From assembly GCA_005774595.1 (NCBI GenBank), contig VAUM01000041.1, positions 1 to 9,918 on the forward strand: a stretch of DNA of 9,918 bases, in the 5' to 3' direction. Source of the DNA: Actinomycetota bacterium (GTDB taxonomy: Bacteria; Actinomycetota; Coriobacteriia; Anaerosomatales; D1FN1-002). Under the pieces are notes generated by a model that was not told the DNA's origin, did no database searches, and worked only from the letters and a program-made list of their open reading frames with translations. How positions within the stretch are numbered: the first letter of the stretch is position 1; the number at the start of each line of letters is the position of its first letter. Made by a program: the position numbers and the translations under genes. Positions 1-6,949 of the stretch are shown here, piece after piece.

Positions 1-888
1 CGCCTGCACCGCGGCGCGGCCCTTCTTCATGACGACCGGCGCCTGCCAGACGTCGAGCGCGCCGGCGGCGAGCACGGCGTCGAGCGCGATCGCGAGCAGT
101 TCCGGCGCGAGGTGGTCGATGCAGGTCTCGAGCACCACGACGTCCTCGTCGCCCGCTTCGTCCGGCAGCGGCTCGCCGGTGACCGCGCGAAGGACGTTCG
201 GCAGGCCCTCGACCTCGCGCGATCCCGCTCCGTGCCCGACGGCGCCGACCGCCATCGGCGGCATCGGCCCGAACGAGGTCGCGAGCGTGCGCACGAGCGC
301 CGCGCCCGTGGGTGTGGTGAGCTCGCCGAGCGACGCGTCCCCGCCGTACGCGGGCACGCCTTCGAGCAGCAGCGCGGTCGCGGGCGCGGGGACCGGCAGC
401 GCTCCGTGTGCGCAGGTCATGGTCCCGCCGCCGAGCGCGACGGGCGAGCAGACGATCTCGGGCGACCCGAGCGCGGCGTAGGCCGCGCACGCGCCCACCG
501 TGTCCACGAGCGAGTCGACCGCGCCGACCTCGTGGAAGCGCACCTCGCCGGGCTCGACCCCGTGCACGCGCGCCTCGGCATCCGCGAGCAGGCCGAACGC
601 CTGCAGGGACAGCGCGCGCACGGTGGCGGGCAGCGCCGCGGTGCCGAGCATCGCGCGGACGTCGCTCCACGCACGGTGCGGCTGGATCGCGGCCGCGTCC
701 ACGCGCACCGTTGCGCCCTCGACCCCACCGCGGGCGGCGCGCTCGAACGCCAGCGCCCACCCGTCGAGCGGCAGCGCCGCGAGCGCCTTGCGCACGGACG
801 TCTCACAGGCCGGGCCGCCGGCGTCGACGAGCGCGGCGAGGAGTTTGTCGCCGGACACGCCACTCGCGCAGTCGAGCCAGACGATCAT
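1..888 (-). CDS. larC: LarC, nickel insertion protein for the nickel-pincer nucleotide cofactor (C-terminus cut by window edge)
   Basis: LarC (DUF111 family) inserts nickel into pyridinium-3,5-bisthiocarboxylic acid mononucleotide, the last step of nickel-pincer nucleotide (NPN) cofactor synthesis. My reverse-strand translation gives 296 open codons from ATG at 888 to the window edge. It begins MIVWLDCASGVSGDKLLA and contains the family blocks RFHEVGAVDSLVDTVG (around residues 117-132), HGALPVPAPATALLLEG (161-177), GELTTPTGAALVRTL (about 188-202) and VGHGAGSREVEGLPNVLR, then ALDVWQAPVVMKKGR near the edge. Family members are roughly 400 residues, so about a quarter is missing. The ATG overlaps the larB stop as ATGA, so the pair is probably translationally coupled. 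In Lactobacillus plantarum, LarC is made by programmed frameshifting of two frames; here one frame stays open through the visible part. Family assignment is secure. Whether the cofactor serves a lactate racemase or another NPN enzyme cannot be seen, because no larA is in the window. Confidence 0.93.
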   Translation of the reverse strand, partial: MIVWLDCASGVSGDKLLAALVDAGGPACETSVRKALAALPLDGWALAFERAARGGVEGATVRVDAAAIQPHRAWSDVRAMLGTAALPATVRALSLQAFGLLADAEARVHGVEPGEVRFHEVGAVDSLVDTVGACAAYAALGSPEIVCSPVALGGGTMTCAHGALPVPAPATALLLEGVPAYGGDASLGELTTPTGAALVRTLATSFGPMPPMAVGAVGHGAGSREVEGLPNVLRAVTGEPLPDEAGDEDVVVLETCIDHLAPELLAIALDAVLAAGALDVWQAPVVMKKGRAAVQA

Positions 889-1679
889 GGTCCGCCCTCG
901 CCGGGCGCCTCGTCCGCCGGCCCGCGGCGGTTCCCCGCGCGGTTGATCCTCACGGCGAGCGCTGCGGCGCCGAAGCCGTTGTCGATGTTGACCACACCGA
1001 TTCCGCTCGCGCAGGCGGTGAGCATCCCGAGCAGCGCGGCGACGCCGCCGAACGCGGCGCCGTAGCCCACCGAGGTCGGCACCGCGACGACCGGGCACGC
1101 GACCAGCCCCGCGATCACGCTCGGCAGCGCACCCTCCATCCCCGCCACGGCGATCACCACGCGAGCGTCGCGCAGCAGGTCCTGATGCGCGAGGAGGCGG
1201 TGCACCCCCGCGACGCCGACGTCGTACAGCCGCGTCACGCGCGCGCCCATGACCTCGGCGCAGATCGCTGCCTCCTCGGCCACGGGGGCGTCGGAGGTGC
1301 CTCCGGTGGCGATCACGACGTGCCCTTCGCTCGGCGGCGCCTCGCGGCGGTCGACCACGATGAGCCGGGCTTCCTCGAAGTACCTCGCGTCGGAGGCGGA
1401 CTGCGCGACGCGCTGGTAGTGCGAGGCGGACGCCCGGGTCGCCAGCAGGACCTCGCCGTGCTCGAGCACCTCGCGCGCGACCGACCGCACCTGGTCCGGG
1501 GTCTTGCCCTCGCAGAAGACGACCTCCGGGAAACCGCACCTCAGGTCGCGGTGGTGGTCGACCTTCGCGGCGCCGACGTCGCCGAACGGCAGGCGTGACA
1601 GCGCTTCCGCCGCTTCAGCCGGGCCGGTCGTGCCCGCGGCCACCTGATCGAGAAGGCGCCTGACCCCGTTCGCGTCCAT
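885..1679 (-). CDS. larB: LarB, pyridinium-3,5-biscarboxylic acid mononucleotide synthase
   Basis: LarB carboxylates and hydrolyses nicotinic acid adenine dinucleotide to give the dicarboxylated pyridinium mononucleotide that starts NPN cofactor synthesis. Its C-terminal half is related to PurE. The 264-residue product has the LarB N-terminal part (RLPFGDVGAAKVDHHRDLR, then GFPEVVFCEGKTPDQV). It is followed by the PurE-like core: VVIATGGTSDAPVAEEAA, then AGMEGALPSVIAGLVACPV, VPTSVGYGAAFGG and GIGVVNIDNGFGAAALA. I chose ATG at 1679 (MDANGVRRLL) because GGAGG lies at 1684-1688, four bases upstream. The ATG at 1703 would add eight basic residues but has no Shine-Dalgarno-like sequence. The stop overlaps larC by ATGA. 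It is first in its transcript and divergent from the GGDEF gene, with a palindromic intergenic region upstream. Length and motifs are normal for the family. Confidence 0.95.
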   Translation of the reverse strand: MDANGVRRLLDQVAAGTTGPAEAAEALSRLPFGDVGAAKVDHHRDLRCGFPEVVFCEGKTPDQVRSVAREVLEHGEVLLATRASASHYQRVAQSASDARYFEEARLIVVDRREAPPSEGHVVIATGGTSDAPVAEEAAICAEVMGARVTRLYDVGVAGVHRLLAHQDLLRDARVVIAVAGMEGALPSVIAGLVACPVVAVPTSVGYGAAFGGVAALLGMLTACASGIGVVNIDNGFGAAALAVRINRAGNRRGPADEAPGEGGP

Positions 1680-1727
1680 CCGTCCTCCGTGCCTTCGCTT
1701 CATCGCCGCGCCGGCGGGTGGCCCATC

Positions 1728-1755
1728 TTCGAACGGTTATACTCCGTTCGAACGG
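1728..1755. promoter_or_regulatory. Palindromic operator candidate overlapping divergent -10 boxes of larB and the GGDEF gene
   Basis: TTCGAACGG (1728-1736) and CCGTTCGAA (1744-1752) form a perfect 9-base inverted repeat around the 7-base spacer TTATACT. The right half extends to CCGTTCGAACGG (1744-1755), itself a perfect palindrome, so TTCGAACGG occurs twice as a direct repeat 19 bases apart. A plus-strand -10-like TATACT sits at 1738-1743, and a minus-strand TATAAC at 1741-1736. No good -35 hexamer is visible on either strand. A further CCGTTCG lies at 1796-1802, just before the GGDEF start. I infer a transcription-factor site controlling one or both divergent genes; the regulator is unknown. 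Confidence 0.55.
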
Positions 1756-1818
1756 CGAGCGGGCCGGATTCGCGGCGCGTGTCGCCTTACGGGACCCGTT
1801 CGGGAAGATGACGCCGCC

Positions 1819-3393
1819 GTGACCTTGAAGTCCCGCATCGACTCGCTCGAGACCGTGGTCAAGGGCTACATCGTGGGGTACCTTCTCGCGATCGCCGGCC
1901 TGATCGCGGTCGCGTTCGTCGGGCTCGAGGGGCCGGTCACCGACACGCCCCACCGCTTCTTCATCGCCGGCATCTCGGTGTTCACGCTCGCGTTCGCCGG
2001 CCAGGTCGTCGCGTTCCTGCGCGGACGCGCGCCGGTGAGACGGGTCCTCGATGCCGCGATCGCGCCCGAGCTGGTCGCGCTCGTCCTGCTCGTCGCGGCG
2101 CTCAAGCCCGCGGCCGACGTCGGCTTCGCGGTGGCGCTCAGCGTGCCGATGTTCTACATCAGCGCGGTCCGCAGGCGCGATTCGTGGTTCGCCGCGGGCC
2201 TGTGCGCCGCCGCGTACATCGCGGGGCACGGCGTCGCGGAGCTCACCGGCGCCCGGCACCAGGTCTACGAGTGGGCTGCGATCGGCATCCAGGCCGGCGC
2301 GCTGGTCTACCTCGGCGTCGCGCTCGCGCTCAACGCGACGCATCATGCCGAGCACGAGTCGCAGATCCAGGCCGCCAAGGAGGCCAACGAGCACCTCACC
2401 GACCGGCTGCAGCGCCGTCTGACCGAACTGCACGCCGTCTCGGAGATCACCGAGATCATCCACTCGACGCTCGACTTCGACACGATCGGCCCGGTCGTCA
2501 TCGAGATCATCCAGAAGGTGATCGACCTGCCGAGCTGCTCGCTGTTCGTCATCGACCGGTCGAAGTCCGAGACGCTCTTCTCGACGAGCACGTTCCAGCC
2601 CGGCTCGGCGCCTGTGGACGTCTCGTACGACGTGGTGTCCGGCCGCGGGAACGACGAGCACTTCAGCTGCATCTCGGTCTTCGACCACAAGACGATGATG
2701 GTCGTGTTCTGCGCCGAGACCGAAGCGCTGCAGGGCATGTCGGCCGAGGACAAGCTCGTGCTCCAGGCGGTCGCGAGCGAACTCGTCGTCGCCGTCGAGA
2801 ACTCCCAGCTGTACAAGCTGACCCGCACGCTCGCCATCACCGACGAGCTGACCGGGCTCACGAACTACCGCTACCTGCAGCAGCGGCTCGACGAGGAGGT
2901 CGGGCGCGCGCGCCGTTACCACAAACACGTCTCGCTCGTGATGCTCGACGTCGACGACTTCAAGCAGTTCAACGACACGCACGGCCACATCGCCGGCGAC
3001 GAGGCGCTCGCCGAGCTCGCGCGCGTGCTGCGCTCGTGCGTGCGCGAGGTCGATGTCGTATGCCGGTACGGCGGCGAGGAGTTCTCGGTGGTCCTGCCCG
3101 AGACCGACGCGACCGGCGCCTACGTGGTCGCCGAGAAGATCCGCGAGGGGATCGAGTCGTTCGAGTTCGCAGACGCCGCCGGTGAGCGCGGCGTGAGCCT
3201 CACCGCGAGCGTCGGGGTGGCGAGCTACCCCGCCCACGCGTACGACAAGGAGACGCTCTTGAAGCAGGCGGACGACGCGCTGTACCGCGCGAAGGGCTCG
3301 GGCAAGAACCGGGTCCGCTCACCGCACCGCAAGCTGACGCCCCCGGGCGAGGTCGACGAGGCCGCTCCCGCGGGCAAGGGGGTGGGAGCGTGA
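1819..3393 (+). CDS. Membrane-anchored GAF-GGDEF diguanylate cyclase
   Basis: Predicted to make cyclic di-GMP from two GTP at the inner face of the membrane. The 524 residues begin with about six hydrophobic segments between residues 15 and 185, including GYIVGYLLAIAGLIAVAFVG and WAAIGIQAGALVYLGVALAL. A charged linker with coiled-coil character (about 187-207) and a GAF-like domain (about 205-335) follow. The C-terminal GGDEF domain runs from about 338 to 505. It has DELTGL (342-347), the metal-binding LDVDDFKQFND, GGEEF at the active site (418-422), and REVD exactly five residues before it, a complete RxxD inhibitory site. It therefore looks catalytically active and feedback-inhibited. The start is GTG at 1819; GGGAAG (1802-1807) lies eleven bases upstream, rather far. 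Its stop overlaps the pheA start as GTGA. The signal sensed by the membrane and GAF parts is unknown. Confidence 0.93.
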   Translation: MTLKSRIDSLETVVKGYIVGYLLAIAGLIAVAFVGLEGPVTDTPHRFFIAGISVFTLAFAGQVVAFLRGRAPVRRVLDAAIAPELVALVLLVAALKPAADVGFAVALSVPMFYISAVRRRDSWFAAGLCAAAYIAGHGVAELTGARHQVYEWAAIGIQAGALVYLGVALALNATHHAEHESQIQAAKEANEHLTDRLQRRLTELHAVSEITEIIHSTLDFDTIGPVVIEIIQKVIDLPSCSLFVIDRSKSETLFSTSTFQPGSAPVDVSYDVVSGRGNDEHFSCISVFDHKTMMVVFCAETEALQGMSAEDKLVLQAVASELVVAVENSQLYKLTRTLAITDELTGLTNYRYLQQRLDEEVGRARRYHKHVSLVMLDVDDFKQFNDTHGHIAGDEALAELARVLRSCVREVDVVCRYGGEEFSVVLPETDATGAYVVAEKIREGIESFEFADAAGERGVSLTASVGVASYPAHAYDKETLLKQADDALYRAKGSGKNRVRSPHRKLTPPGEVDEAAPAGKGVGA

Positions 3394-4217
3394 CGCGCTA
3401 CGCGTTCCTCGGCCCGGCGGGGACCTTCTCGGAGGAGGCCCTGCTGACGTTGCGGATCGAGGACCTGGAGAAGGTCGACTGCCCGACCATCGAGGAGGTC
3501 TTCGAGGCGGTGCAGCGCGGCCAGGCGGAGTTCGGCATCGTGCCCATAGAGAACTCGGTCGAGGGCTCCGTGCCCGCCACGCTCGACGGCCTCGTGTTCG
3601 ACACGAACCTCGAGATCCAGGCCGAGGTCGTCATCGACGTCCATCACAACCTCGTCGCGGCTCCCGGCGTCAAGGCCGCCGACGTGGAGCGGATCGTCGC
3701 ACACCCGCAGGCCGCGGGGCAGTGCCGGCGCTGGCTGCAGCGCCACATGGTCGGCAGGCCCGTGGACGCCGCGAACTCGAACGCCGATGCGGTGCGGACG
3801 GCCGTCGACGACCCGCGGGTCGCCGCGATCGGGCCCGCGCTGGCCGCGAAGATCTACGACGCCCACGTGCTCGAGCGCAACATCGAGGACTACGCGGGCG
3901 CCCAGACGCGGTTCGTGGTCATCGGCCGCGGCATCCGCGAGCGCACCGGTCACGACAAGACCTCGCTCGCGCTGTTCATGAAGAAGGACAGGCCCGGTGC
4001 GCTGCTGATGATGCTGTCCGAGTTCGCGTACGGCGACATCAACCTGACCAAGATCCAGTCGAGGCCCACGAAGCGCCAGCTCGGCGACTACATGTTCTTC
4101 GTGGACCTCGCCGGCCACGTCACCGACGAGAACGTGCGGCTCGCGCTGGACTGCCTGCGCCTGAAGCTGCGCGAGGTCAAGGTGCTCGGCAGCTACCCGA
4201 AGGCGGGGAAGCGGTAG
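3390..4217 (+). CDS. pheA: Prephenate dehydratase with C-terminal ACT domain
   Basis: Converts prephenate to phenylpyruvate, the committed step of phenylalanine synthesis, in the cytoplasm. The 275-residue protein is the monofunctional form, with no chorismate mutase domain. It opens with YAFLGPAGTFSEEA, has IVPIENSVEGSVPATLDGL in the catalytic domain, and carries the catalytic Thr-Arg-Phe motif at 173-175. The ACT domain begins near residue 192 (KTSLALFMKKDRPGALLMML). Its GALV-type motif is GALL (203-206), and the motif usually read as ESRP is QSRP here (223-226). That position helps bind inhibitory phenylalanine in characterised enzymes. GTG at 3390 is preceded by AAGGGGG (3376-3382) and overlaps the upstream cyclase stop by four bases, so the two genes are probably translated from one message. 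Length is normal for the ACT-containing monofunctional type. Confidence 0.96.
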   Translation: MTRYAFLGPAGTFSEEALLTLRIEDLEKVDCPTIEEVFEAVQRGQAEFGIVPIENSVEGSVPATLDGLVFDTNLEIQAEVVIDVHHNLVAAPGVKAADVERIVAHPQAAGQCRRWLQRHMVGRPVDAANSNADAVRTAVDDPRVAAIGPALAAKIYDAHVLERNIEDYAGAQTRFVVIGRGIRERTGHDKTSLALFMKKDRPGALLMMLSEFAYGDINLTKIQSRPTKRQLGDYMFFVDLAGHVTDENVRLALDCLRLKLREVKVLGSYPKAGKR

Positions 4218-4242
4218 GGAGCAGCGGGACCGTCGGCGGGCG

Positions 4243-4692
4243 CTACGGAGTGCCGGTCGCGTCCTGCTCGTAGACGCGGCCAGCGTCGTACAGCGCGGTG
4301 TCGGCCTTGAGTTCCTTGACGACCGCGGCCACGTCGCGGTCGCCTGCGGAGACGACGTAGTAGCCGCCGGCCTCGTCCTGGAACACGACGCCGCCGTCGG
4401 GCAGGCCGTGACGGCGCAACACCGACTCGATGCTCTTGCCGGGCTTCAGCCAGATGCCGACGTAGGCGCTGGACTCGGGAAGGCCGTCGACGGTGCCCAC
4501 GAGCCCGGGGTGGCGCCCCTCGTCGCGCGCCGCGCGGTTCGAGCCCCACGGGTCCCAAAGGAGCAGGAAGATCAGGACGATGATGATGACGAGAGCGCCG
4601 ATGCCCAGCGTCGTCCAGACGCTGCTGCGCTTCTGGCGCTGCTCGGCCTGCTCGCCCTCATCGGCGATGGTCTCGACCTGTGCGTCCGTCAT
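4243..4692 (-). CDS. Small single-pass membrane protein of unknown function
   Basis: I do not recognise a named family. The 149 residues start with a short acidic/polar cytoplasmic segment. One strong transmembrane helix follows at about 27-46 (TTLGIGALVIIIVLIFLLLW) with basic residues before it (QRQKRSS), which predicts an N-in anchor. A roughly 100-residue extracytoplasmic domain comes next, with alternating hydrophobic strands such as SSAYVGIWLKPG, GGVVFQDEAGGYYVVSAGD and a helix DVAAVVKELKA. The sequence KSIESVLRRHGLPDGGVVF looks like a small alpha/beta fold. I chose ATG at 4692 because GGAAGG (4703-4708) lies ten bases upstream and the polar N-terminus fits; a GTG at 4714 is an alternative. 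The gene is convergent with pheA (25-base gap) and divergent from serS. Confidence 0.8.
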   Translation of the reverse strand: MTDAQVETIADEGEQAEQRQKRSSVWTTLGIGALVIIIVLIFLLLWDPWGSNRAARDEGRHPGLVGTVDGLPESSAYVGIWLKPGKSIESVLRRHGLPDGGVVFQDEAGGYYVVSAGDRDVAAVVKELKADTALYDAGRVYEQDATGTP

Positions 4693-4755
4693 CGCGCGGA
4701 TGCCTTCCTTCACGCGTACCGCACCCCGCCCAGCCGCGGCCGGACCCTGGCCAGC

Positions 4756-4785
4756 AGTATAGATGATGCGCCGAGGGGGTGTCGT
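4756..4785 (-). promoter_or_regulatory. Candidate sigma-70-type promoter for the small membrane protein gene
   Basis: Read on the minus strand, TATACT (4761-4756) matches the -10 consensus at five of six positions. ACGACA (4785-4780) lies 18 bases upstream and matches the -35 at four of six. Transcription would start about 55-60 bases before the ATG at 4692. The spacing is acceptable and the gene is first in its transcript, but in this GC-rich DNA the assignment is inference. Confidence 0.45.
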
Positions 4786-4805
4786 GGCCGCGCCGGCTGC
4801 GCGGG

Positions 4806-4828
4806 TCTGCCGTATACTCGCCGGCAGA
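4806..4828 (+). promoter_or_regulatory. Inverted repeat enclosing a -10-like TATACT upstream of serS
   Basis: TCTGCCG (4806-4812) and CGGCAGA (4822-4828) are perfect inverted arms around TATACTCGC. TATACT at 4813-4818 lies about 42 bases before the serS start, a sensible -10 position. No clear -35 is visible around 4790-4796. The repeat could be an operator, or the right arm could be part of a short leader. I see none of the conserved blocks of a T-box leader, and there is no room for one. Confidence 0.4.
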
Positions 4829-4859
4829 ACCGCAGCCGATGACGCGAGGGGGAGCATCC

Positions 4860-6143
4860 GTGCTCGACGCCCGCTGGGTCCGTGACAACGCCGACGAACT
4901 TCGCGCCGCCCTCGAGGCGCGCGGAGCGTCGTGGGACCTCGGCGGGTTCCTCGCGCTCGATGAGGAGCGCCGCCGGCTGATCGTCGAGACCGAGGGGCTG
5001 CAGGCGCGCCGCAACGAGGCGTCCAAGGCAATCGGCGAGATGATGAAGTCCGGACGTGCCGACGAGGCTGCCGCGCTCAAGGACGAGGTTCGCGAGGTCA
5101 ACGCGTCGCTCGAAGCCCTCGAGGCCCACCTCGGCGGCGTCGACGACGAGGCGCGCGACCTGCTCATGACCGTCCCGAACCCGCCGCACGGGTCTGTCCC
5201 GCGAGGCGCCGACGAGACGGCCAACGTCGAGGTCCGCCGCTGGGGCACGCCGAGCGGGTTCGCGTTCGCTCCCAAGGCGCACTGGGACCTCGGCCCCGAC
5301 CTCGGCATCATCGACTTCGAGCGGGCGGTGAAGCTCGCCAAGTCGCGGTTCGTGGTGCTCGGCGGCGCGGGCGCGCGCCTGGAGCGTGCCATCATCAGCC
5401 TCATGCTCGACATGCACGCGGCGGCCGGCTATCGGGAGTGGTGGCTGCCGTCGCTGGCCAACGCCGAGACGCTCACCGGCACCGGCCAGTTGCCGAAGTT
5501 CGCCGACGACCTGTTCCGCACGAGCGAGGGCCTGTACCTCATCCCCACCGCCGAGGTCCAGCTGACGAACCTCCATCGCGACGAGGTGCTCGAGGGCGAC
5601 ACGCTCCCGCGCCGCTACACGGCGTACACGGCGTGCTTCCGGGAGGAGGCCGGCGCCGCCGGCCGCGACACGCGCGGCATGATCCGCGTCCACCAGTTCG
5701 ACAAGGTGGAGCTCGTCAAGTTCTCGAAGCCCGAGGAGTCGATGGACGACCTTGAGACCATGGTCGACGACGCCGAGCGCGTGCTCCAGGCGCTCGGACT
5801 GCCGTACCGCGTCATCCTGCTGTGCACCGGCGACATGGGGTTCGCGGCGTGCAAGACCTACGACATCGAGGTCTGGCTGCCGAGCTACGACGGCTACAAG
5901 GAGGTCTCGAGCTGCTCGAACTGCTGGGACTTCCAGGCCCGGCGCGCGTCGATCAAGTACCGGCAGCCCGACGCGTTCAAGGGCTCGCGCTTCGTGCACA
6001 CCCTCAACGGCAGCGGCCTGGCGGTCGGGCGCACGCTCGCCGCGGTGCTCGAGAACTGCCAGCAGGCCGACGGCAGCGTCGTCGTGCCCGAGGCGCTGCG
6101 ACCGTACATGGGCGGGCTCGAGGTCATCACCGCCGAGGGATAG
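4860..6143 (+). CDS. serS: Seryl-tRNA synthetase
   Basis: Charges tRNA-Ser with serine (class II aminoacyl-tRNA synthetase). It is essential and cytoplasmic. The 427-residue product has the usual length. The N-terminal long-helix coiled-coil arm that binds the tRNA spans about residues 28-100 (ARRNEASKAIGEMMKSGRAD). The catalytic core follows: motif 1 around PKAHWDLGPDLGIIDFE, the serine-binding PTAEVQLTNLHRDEVL, motif 2 with FREEAGAAGRDTRGM (F260, R261, E262), RVHQFDKVE, and motif 3 LNGSGLAVGRTLAAVLEN with R391. I chose GTG at 4860 (LDARWVRDNADELR), where SerRS proteins normally begin. GAGGGGGAG (4846-4854) lies five bases upstream. An in-frame ATG at 4779 would add 27 unlike residues and lies before the likely promoter box. 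Convergent with the amidohydrolase (12-base gap). Confidence 0.98.
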   Translation: MLDARWVRDNADELRAALEARGASWDLGGFLALDEERRRLIVETEGLQARRNEASKAIGEMMKSGRADEAAALKDEVREVNASLEALEAHLGGVDDEARDLLMTVPNPPHGSVPRGADETANVEVRRWGTPSGFAFAPKAHWDLGPDLGIIDFERAVKLAKSRFVVLGGAGARLERAIISLMLDMHAAAGYREWWLPSLANAETLTGTGQLPKFADDLFRTSEGLYLIPTAEVQLTNLHRDEVLEGDTLPRRYTAYTACFREEAGAAGRDTRGMIRVHQFDKVELVKFSKPEESMDDLETMVDDAERVLQALGLPYRVILLCTGDMGFAACKTYDIEVWLPSYDGYKEVSSCSNCWDFQARRASIKYRQPDAFKGSRFVHTLNGSGLAVGRTLAAVLENCQQADGSVVVPEALRPYMGGLEVITAEG

Positions 6144-6153
6144 GCCTCCGGCG
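6131..6153. terminator. Weak hairpin between convergent serS and amidohydrolase genes
   Basis: CGCCGAGG (6131-6138) can pair with CCT and CGGCG (6145-6153) with one bulged C and a six-base loop. It spans the serS stop codon and reaches to three bases before the end of the opposing gene. There is no T tract on either side, so it could be a weak bidirectional terminator or chance pairing in GC-rich DNA. Confidence 0.25.
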
Positions 6154-6155
6154 GC

Positions 6156-6947
6156 TCACACGTCACCGAGCAGTCGCGTCGCGCTCCCGTTGAGGATGTC
6201 GGCGAGCTCGTCGTCGGACAGGCCGAGCCGCCGCAGGTGTGCGAGTTCCGCGTCCACGGCCGTCCACGGGCCGTCGCTGCCGAACACGATGCGGTGCGCG
6301 CCGTGCTCTCGGACGAGTGAGAGGAAGCAGTCGTCCGGCAGGTGCCCGAGGGTGTAGCAGGTGTCGAGGTACACGTCGCGCCCCGCGATGAGGTCCGCGA
6401 CCTCCTGCCACAGGCGGAACCCGCCCATGTGCGCGAGCACGACCTTCATGCGCGGCCACGCATCGAGCATCGCCGCGAACGATCGCGGCGTGCCGCGCAG
6501 CGTGGGCAGGCCGATGTCGATGCCGGCGTGGAACAGCACGACCATCCCGTAGGAGATGGCCGCCTCGTAGACCGGCTCCATGCGGGCCTCGTGCGGCTCG
6601 AAATCCTGGTACTCGGGGTGCATCTTGAAGCCGCGCAGCCCGTGCGCCGCCATGCGCTCGATCTCGACGTCCGGGTCGTCGACGTCGGGGTGCATCGCCC
6701 CGAACGGGACGATGCGGTCCGAGGCGAGCCCGGCGGCCCAGTCGTTGATCGCGCGCACCTGGGTGGGTTTGGTCGCGACCGGCTGGATCACCGAGACGTC
6801 GACGCCGCAGCGGTCCATCTCGGCGAGCAGGCCGCCGACGGTGCCGTCGAACACGGCGGTCACGTCCGCCTCGGCCTCGAGCGCGGGGATCGCCGACGCG
6901 GCGACCGCGTCGGGGAAGGCGTGGGTGTGGAAGTCGATGACGCGCAT
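6156..6947 (-). CDS. Metal-dependent amidohydrolase of the COG2159 (amidohydrolase 2, ACMSD-like) type
   Basis: Predicted TIM-barrel hydrolase or decarboxylase using one divalent metal; substrate unknown. The 263 residues contain the metal-binding HxH pair at the N-terminus (DFHTHAF, H7 and H9), the conserved GLRGFKMHPEYQ block (K108, H110), a histidine in VVLFHAG (H140), the metal histidine in VVLAHMGG (H173), and the catalytic aspartate in VFGSDGPW (D225). The order and spacing fit this family, whose characterised members act on carboxylated aromatic or heterocyclic compounds, but that does not fix the substrate here. ATG at 6947 is chosen because MRVIDFHTHAF is the normal beginning. No Shine-Dalgarno-like sequence precedes it; a 19-codon frame ends two bases upstream. 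It is last in the minus-strand run starting at 9493 and converges with serS. Confidence 0.9.
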   Translation of the reverse strand: MRVIDFHTHAFPDAVAASAIPALEAEADVTAVFDGTVGGLLAEMDRCGVDVSVIQPVATKPTQVRAINDWAAGLASDRIVPFGAMHPDVDDPDVEIERMAAHGLRGFKMHPEYQDFEPHEARMEPVYEAAISYGMVVLFHAGIDIGLPTLRGTPRSFAAMLDAWPRMKVVLAHMGGFRLWQEVADLIAGRDVYLDTCYTLGHLPDDCFLSLVREHGAHRIVFGSDGPWTAVDAELAHLRRLGLSDDELADILNGSATRLLGDV

Positions 6948-6949
6948 GG

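Noticed and set aside
1680..1703. Upstream ATG (1703) as the larB start
   Set aside because: It has no ribosome site and adds only MKRRHGGR; the ATG at 1679 follows GGAGG closely.
1728..1755. LexA (SOS) box from the GAAC...GTTC halves
   Set aside because: The known Gram-positive LexA operator has four bases between GAAC and GTTC. Here the outer halves are 11 apart and the inner palindrome has GTTCGAAC in the opposite order.
1808..1822. ATGACGCCGCCGTGA as a tiny leader ORF before the cyclase
   Set aside because: Only four codons; GGGAAG lies directly against the ATG, too close to act as its ribosome site. Probably chance.
1615..3237. A 540-codon minus-strand open frame opposite the GGDEF gene
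   Set aside because: The plus-strand product has complete GAF and GGDEF motifs, while this frame is low-complexity Arg/Asp/Val-rich sequence and would also overlap the start of larB.
4693..4859. T-box or other riboswitch leader for serS
   Set aside because: The likely -10 box lies only about 42 bases before the start, leaving no space for a T-box, and no AGGGUGGNACCGCG-like antiterminator block is present.
4779..4859. 27-residue N-terminal extension of SerRS from ATG 4779
   Set aside because: The extension is unlike SerRS sequence and begins upstream of the probable promoter; GTG 4860 has a strong ribosome site and the normal family start.
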